The position numbers and the translations under genes were made by a program. The notes under the pieces are model-generated. The model worked only from the letters and a program-made list of their open reading frames with translations. It searched no databases and was not told the origin of the DNA. 44,060 nt of DNA from Marinilabiliales bacterium (GTDB lineage Bacteria > Bacteroidota > Bacteroidia > Bacteroidales > BM520): the NCBI GenBank assembly GCA_002869405.1, contig PKSY01000311.1:1-44060 (forward strand). Reading direction: 5' to 3'. Shown here piece after piece: positions 40,374 to 44,060 of this stretch (positions are counted from its first letter, which is position 1; the number at the start of each line of letters is the position of its first letter).

Positions 40374-42252
40374 AGCTGTGTCTTGTATCGTTTCCGTTTG
40401 TATCATTGAAAATGCCAACTCCTTTAAAATTATTAGGGACATAAATGCGATATCCAATCTGCATCTGATGATTGGCTGCTGTTGTAGCACCCATAGACGG
40501 AGACTGACTGTTTTGTTGGTTTTTATACCAATGATAGCTATCACTTCCCTCATTATCAGAAAAGCTTCCGATACCTGATAAATCTCCAATCCCCACACTT
40601 CTGTTTCCAAAGTGGTATTCATCATCTCCGGATTTTTCAAGAAAGATTCCTGCTGAGAAATCTCTGCCGCAGCCAAAACTCTGAGTAATCCTCTCTTTGA
40701 TTGCTTCTTTGTTATAGATGTCATCACCGCTACTCTCGTAAAATCCTGCCAGCGAAAAATGTGCGGCATATCCAAAACTGTGAGAGCTGGCATTATAAAT
40801 ATCATCTCCAGCTTCATCATAAAAAATACCTAACCCGAAATAGTACGATCCCCCAATGGAAAAAGATCCTGCTGAATACTTGTCATTGCCTGAATAGTCA
40901 ATAAAGATTCCGGTACCACCTGCAAGACTATGTCCGTCTGTAGCTTCTGCCCAACGACCTCTGGCTGCCCCAAGTACAAATCCCGGTGGGTTTTGCAAAT
41001 GGGAATCCACTGAATTATAATTGTCATTTCCTGCTTTGTCGTAGAGAATGCCTACTCCATGAGTGCCTCCAAAACCCATTGAATACCCGCCACTGCTGTA
41101 CTGATCATCCCCCGAAAGATCTGCCAGTATTGCCACACCAACATATGCCGATGCATGCCCGTTATCATTTCCGCTAAAGTATAGGTCATCTCCACCTTTG
41201 TCATAAACCATGGATGATCCATACAGCGCATAACCCGGTCCGCAAGTTTTTGAATAGTACCGGTCATTACCCTGAAGATCAAATAGTGCTGAGATTCCGA
41301 GAACGGCAGATCCAGGACTTTCTGCATTATAGATATCATCCCCGGAAAGGTCAATGACAAAACTAAAAGGTTGCGAAAAATATGATGCAGAGGCTATATT
41401 GCCATGATAATAATCGTTTCCGCCTAAGTCTATAATTAATAACTCACTACGCGCTGTTGTGTCAGCCTGTTTGCCATTAATACTGATTTTACCAAGGGAA
41501 GTATTCAGCCTGCATCCCTGAAATTTTTCCGGGACTGAAACAGAAGTCAGTGAAAAACAATTATTGAGTTTCTGTGCAATAACTCTGGTAGCATATGAGA
41601 GTTTTTTGAGATCTGCTTTGTTTATTATGTCAATCGAAGAAAAGGATGTCATCTCCTTTATGCGCCATGGTTCTTGTAAAAAATCAAACAGCGATTGCGA
41701 AATTGTAGTATCTGTGATATCTGTTAGAGCCATCAAGGGCAGGCAATATTCATCAAATATCATTTTTGCCTCAATCGAGGCTGATAAGAATTCGATGGTA
41801 TATTTTTGTATTTCAAAAGGTAGTTTATCCCATTCTGCCCGCGGCTCGATAATTATTTCGGTCTTTGATATAAAGCCCGCTATTTCCTCATGATTTTTAA
41901 AAGAGTGCTTTTGCTTAATTCCGGATAAAGGAGGACCATAACCTCCGGCACCAGAGCCAAGTATCTGGAAAGCATAATGAAATAACTCTGAAGGCGATAA
42001 CGCTGAGTTATTAACAGATTTTGCGGCAGATTTTGAGAAGGAGCTTAGCTCTCCGGGATGACTGAAAAGGTATTTATGCAAAGTTGTGAGGGTATTGATT
42101 CCCTGAATGGCAGTCATATATTCTAAGTCCAGTGCCGGGAGCTCAGGGGTTTTCTCATTCTCTTTATTATCAGATGAGTCTATCTCCTTGTTACCGCAAC
42201 TCACATTAACAGCAATCACTGTGATAAAAAGCAATGCCAATAAGATTCGCAT
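40354..42252 (-). CDS. Lipoprotein with about twelve GDDxY repeats
   Basis: This 632-residue protein has a lipoprotein-type signal (MRILLALLFITVIAVNVSC, Cys19). Residues about 30-265 are helical and unrecognised. From about 275 to the end there are twelve units that begin G-N/D-D-x-Y and continue with Gly/Ser-rich strands to 'G-I-x-x-F/Y-x-D-x-x/S', for example GDDIYNAESPGSAVLGI, GDDQYSSGGYSMGFGG and GNDKYSAGSFSIGGSYY, mostly 23-33 residues apart with two longer spacers. The pattern suggests a right-handed beta-solenoid, with Asp pairs at turns that could bind calcium; that is inference. It follows a beta-lactamase-fold gene by 29 bases and precedes a small membrane protein. Confidence 0.75.
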   Translation of the reverse strand: MRILLALLFITVIAVNVSCGNKEIDSSDNKENEKTPELPALDLEYMTAIQGINTLTTLHKYLFSHPGELSSFSKSAAKSVNNSALSPSELFHYAFQILGSGAGGYGPPLSGIKQKHSFKNHEEIAGFISKTEIIIEPRAEWDKLPFEIQKYTIEFLSASIEAKMIFDEYCLPLMALTDITDTTISQSLFDFLQEPWRIKEMTSFSSIDIINKADLKKLSYATRVIAQKLNNCFSLTSVSVPEKFQGCRLNTSLGKISINGKQADTTARSELLIIDLGGNDYYHGNIASASYFSQPFSFVIDLSGDDIYNAESPGSAVLGISALFDLQGNDRYYSKTCGPGYALYGSSMVYDKGGDDLYFSGNDNGHASAYVGVAILADLSGDDQYSSGGYSMGFGGTHGVGILYDKAGNDNYNSVDSHLQNPPGFVLGAARGRWAEATDGHSLAGGTGIFIDYSGNDKYSAGSFSIGGSYYFGLGIFYDEAGDDIYNASSHSFGYAAHFSLAGFYESSGDDIYNKEAIKERITQSFGCGRDFSAGIFLEKSGDDEYHFGNRSVGIGDLSGIGSFSDNEGSDSYHWYKNQQNSQSPSMGATTAANHQMQIGYRIYVPNNFKGVGIFNDTNGNDTRHSYEQYDK

Positions 42253-42281
42253 ATTCAGTTGAATTAAAAATGATTCCGGGT

Positions 42282-43691
42282 TTACATTTTATTTGAATCT
42301 AATAAGTACAGATATTTTTTTATTCCCTCTGTAATTGCCCAGGAGTCGAATTCGTAATTATGGCCTGTGGTAACAATTACGACATTTACTTCAGGGATGA
42401 TATAGATAAACTGGCTTCCCCAGCCGTTTGCCCAGATTACTTTGTATCTCTTCTCACCTGACTCCAGTTCAAGTCTCCACCACTGATACCCGTATTTGTC
42501 TCCCGGAATATGAGTATCAGTATGTATTGCTGTTGATTCATTAATCCACTTTTCTGATATAACCTGTTTGTTATAAAATTTTCCCTTATTCAATATAAGA
42601 AGACCAATTTTAATCATGTCACGGGGAAGTAAATGGAGAGAACCAGCCATACTTGGATACCCTTCTTGTTTGGCGATTTCCCAATCGAAATTTTTTATAT
42701 TCAATGGGTCGAAGAGATATTTCTTTGCGTAATCATCAGCAAACGCACCGGATGTTGCTTTGATTACTGCACCAAGAATTTCAGTATTCCCTCCATCATA
42801 CCGGAATGAGCTTCCGGGTTTGTCAAGGATTCCCCGTTCCAACGCAAATTTTATGCGGTTGTCAGATCGGAATAGTTCATCATTTTGTGGATTATAGCCC
42901 GAGTTCATACAAAGTAAGTGCTTTAGCGTTATCTCGTTATATAAACCTTTCTTTAAATGATTGTATTCCGGAAATATTTGATAAATCGGTATTTCAGTGG
43001 AGTTGATTAATCCATTATCCTTGGCAATACCAACCAGTAATGATGTGATGCTTTTTGTGCACGATTCAATGGGATGAGGGTCTTTAGCTGTATAACCAAA
43101 AAAGTATTCATCACAAATGAGTTTATTGTCTTTAGCTACAAGGAAAGAGTTTATTCTGCCATATGTGCCGGAGCGAATTTCAGTAAGCATCTTTACAAGA
43201 AACTCTGTTTCCTTAGTTGAAATTTCTTCAGATACCTGAAGACCGTCATCCGGATTTTTTACCGGATGAATTAACGATGTATTTTTTTTATCCGGAAAGG
43301 ATAAATAATTCCGGATATGATGATTTCTTACCAAAGGTACTGTATCGAAGGGCTCTCCGATACAAGCAAAACCGCCTTTAATGGTGTTTTTAGAAAATAA
43401 TCCGGTATAGGTGCAGCCCCATCCGGGAATTCTGAAGGTGATGGTGTCTTTTGAAAACTTAAAACTATCCACAACAAATGAGGCTTCATAAAAACCGTTT
43501 TTTGTCCAATATCCTGAGCAATATATGGAATCGTTTTCTTCAGCAACTTCAATATAAAAGTTCATGCTGCAGTCAATAGGATGCGGCCCTTCCCAAAAAC
43601 CGGAAAAGGGTAGGGGATTATTTCTTGAACAACTGCAGGAAAGAAATATTACACCAGCGATTATACAGAATATCTGATTGCTTCTTTTCAT
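42282..43691 (-). CDS. Beta-lactamase/penicillin-binding-fold serine hydrolase, probable lipoprotein
   Basis: This 469-residue protein has a signal sequence ending in a Cys-rich site (FLSCSCS; Cys19 or Cys21 may be lipidated). Residues about 25-125 form a beta-rich N-terminal domain (FSGFWEGPHPIDCSMNFYIEV, later FRIPGWGCTYTGLF). The class C beta-lactamase-like domain follows: the S-x-x-K pair is Ser210/Lys213 (IESCTKSITSLLVG), then LKHLLCMNSGY, FRYDGGNTEILGAVI (the Y-x-N element is altered to YDGGN), and a final ANGWGSQFIYIIPE strand replacing the KTG motif. Such proteins are usually esterases, peptidases or amidases rather than resistance enzymes. The gene starts 6 bases after the alpha/beta hydrolase. 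Confidence 0.88.
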   Translation of the reverse strand: MKRSNQIFCIIAGVIFLSCSCSRNNPLPFSGFWEGPHPIDCSMNFYIEVAEENDSIYCSGYWTKNGFYEASFVVDSFKFSKDTITFRIPGWGCTYTGLFSKNTIKGGFACIGEPFDTVPLVRNHHIRNYLSFPDKKNTSLIHPVKNPDDGLQVSEEISTKETEFLVKMLTEIRSGTYGRINSFLVAKDNKLICDEYFFGYTAKDPHPIESCTKSITSLLVGIAKDNGLINSTEIPIYQIFPEYNHLKKGLYNEITLKHLLCMNSGYNPQNDELFRSDNRIKFALERGILDKPGSSFRYDGGNTEILGAVIKATSGAFADDYAKKYLFDPLNIKNFDWEIAKQEGYPSMAGSLHLLPRDMIKIGLLILNKGKFYNKQVISEKWINESTAIHTDTHIPGDKYGYQWWRLELESGEKRYKVIWANGWGSQFIYIIPEVNVVIVTTGHNYEFDSWAITEGIKKYLYLLDSNKM

Positions 43692-43697
43692 GTTATC

Positions 43698-44060
43698 TTA
43701 GTTAAGCTTTTCAAAAAAGAACGGCATTGAAATACTGACAATTGAGTCTTCATTATCAGGGTATTGGTGACCCATCTTATTAATGACTTCATGGCGGAAT
43801 TTCCTTCCGGATTTTGTAAATATTTCGGCCATCTCTAATTGTTTTGGCAGATAATAGTCCTCCTCACCTCCAATCATATATACTTTTACCGCCGGATTTG
43901 AATTTTTATTTGATTCAATAGCTGGCAAATCCTTTGGAATTCCCGGACACAAAGCTATGACACCATGAGCCGGAATAACATTGCGTATTGCAACATCAAT
44001 GGCGTAGGTTGCGCCAGCTGAAATCCCTGCAAGGATAATTTTCTCATAATCAACAGGATA
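43698..44060 (-). CDS. Alpha/beta hydrolase (esterase/dienelactone-hydrolase-like), C-terminal part
   Basis: The frame is open through the right edge of the window, so the gene's 5' part is missing; about 120 residues are visible. They begin YPVDYEKIILAGISAGATY, with a G-x-S-x-G nucleophile elbow (GISAG). The charge-relay acid lies in VYMIGGEEDYYLPKQ and the last catalytic His in VINKMGHQYPDNED. The order and spacing fit a serine hydrolase of the phospholipase/carboxylesterase type. It is upstream of the beta-lactamase-fold gene (6-base gap) in the same direction, so the two hydrolases and the repeat lipoprotein likely form one transcript. Confidence 0.8.
   Translation of the reverse strand, partial: YPVDYEKIILAGISAGATYAIDVAIRNVIPAHGVIALCPGIPKDLPAIESNKNSNPAVKVYMIGGEEDYYLPKQLEMAEIFTKSGRKFRHEVINKMGHQYPDNEDSIVSISMPFFFEKLN

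Noticed and set aside
40374-40820. N-terminal 149 codons of a longer frame in front of the small membrane protein
   Set aside because: It lies out of frame within the GDDxY lipoprotein gene, and its residues show no domain or membrane pattern until the ATG at 40373.

Overview
The window reads as a chromosomal segment of a Bacteroidota bacterium, most likely a Bacteroidales/Marinilabiliales-type environmental member. Three things support this. Many genes are preceded by the phylum-specific -7 promoter element TAnnTTTG, often with a -33 TTG about 19 bases upstream. Several gene families are typical of the phylum: DUF4492 next to cydA, a DUF5723 barrel, a large protein with a gliding-motility/type IX secretion C-terminal domain, and YwqK/MORN lipoproteins. 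A 42-residue ribosomal protein THX gene is also present. The cytochrome bd oxidase implies growth with at least low oxygen. No phage, IS element or CRISPR array was seen.

Layout. Bases 1-3760 hold the end of a bile-acid:sodium-symporter-family transporter and, convergent to it, a bd oxidase operon: DUF4492, cydA, cydB and a previously uncalled 41-codon one-helix protein. Bases 3935-9533 are housekeeping: recQ, two HU genes, fmt, an anchored TPR protein, trmH and THX, separated by clear hairpin terminators. Bases 9534-12244 hold a translationally coupled murL-murD2 pair, which points to the unusual L-Glu ligase/epimerase route for putting D-Glu into peptidoglycan. Bases 12358-18086 carry a YqgE protein, ispH-recF, a DciA-like DUF721 gene, an exonuclease with a fumarylacetoacetase-fold hydrolase, and a 2-oxoacid dehydrogenase E2.

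Bases 18159-24596 are two minus-strand envelope operons. The first has a YwqK lipoprotein, a secreted propeller-transglutaminase, a small secreted repeat protein and a glycosyltransferase fused to a degenerate phosphoglycosyltransferase. The second has a membrane protein and a rhomboid protease. Bases 24739-29734 carry a predicted outer-membrane barrel followed by a 1133-residue multidomain surface protein with a type IX sorting domain.

Bases 29743-31153 hold an AIM24-like protein, a tRNA-His with a mismatched acceptor stem, and about 400 bases of gene-free, hairpin-rich DNA. Bases 31154-38190 encode two giant hybrid histidine kinases, one of them a CheB-CheR-kinase-receiver fusion. The remainder holds a YihY/BrkB membrane protein, a pirin, and a minus-strand group made of an alpha/beta hydrolase (cut by the window end), a beta-lactamase-fold lipoprotein, a lipoprotein with about twelve GDDxY repeats, and a small membrane protein.

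Functional assignments come from motifs and remembered family features; no database search was possible.
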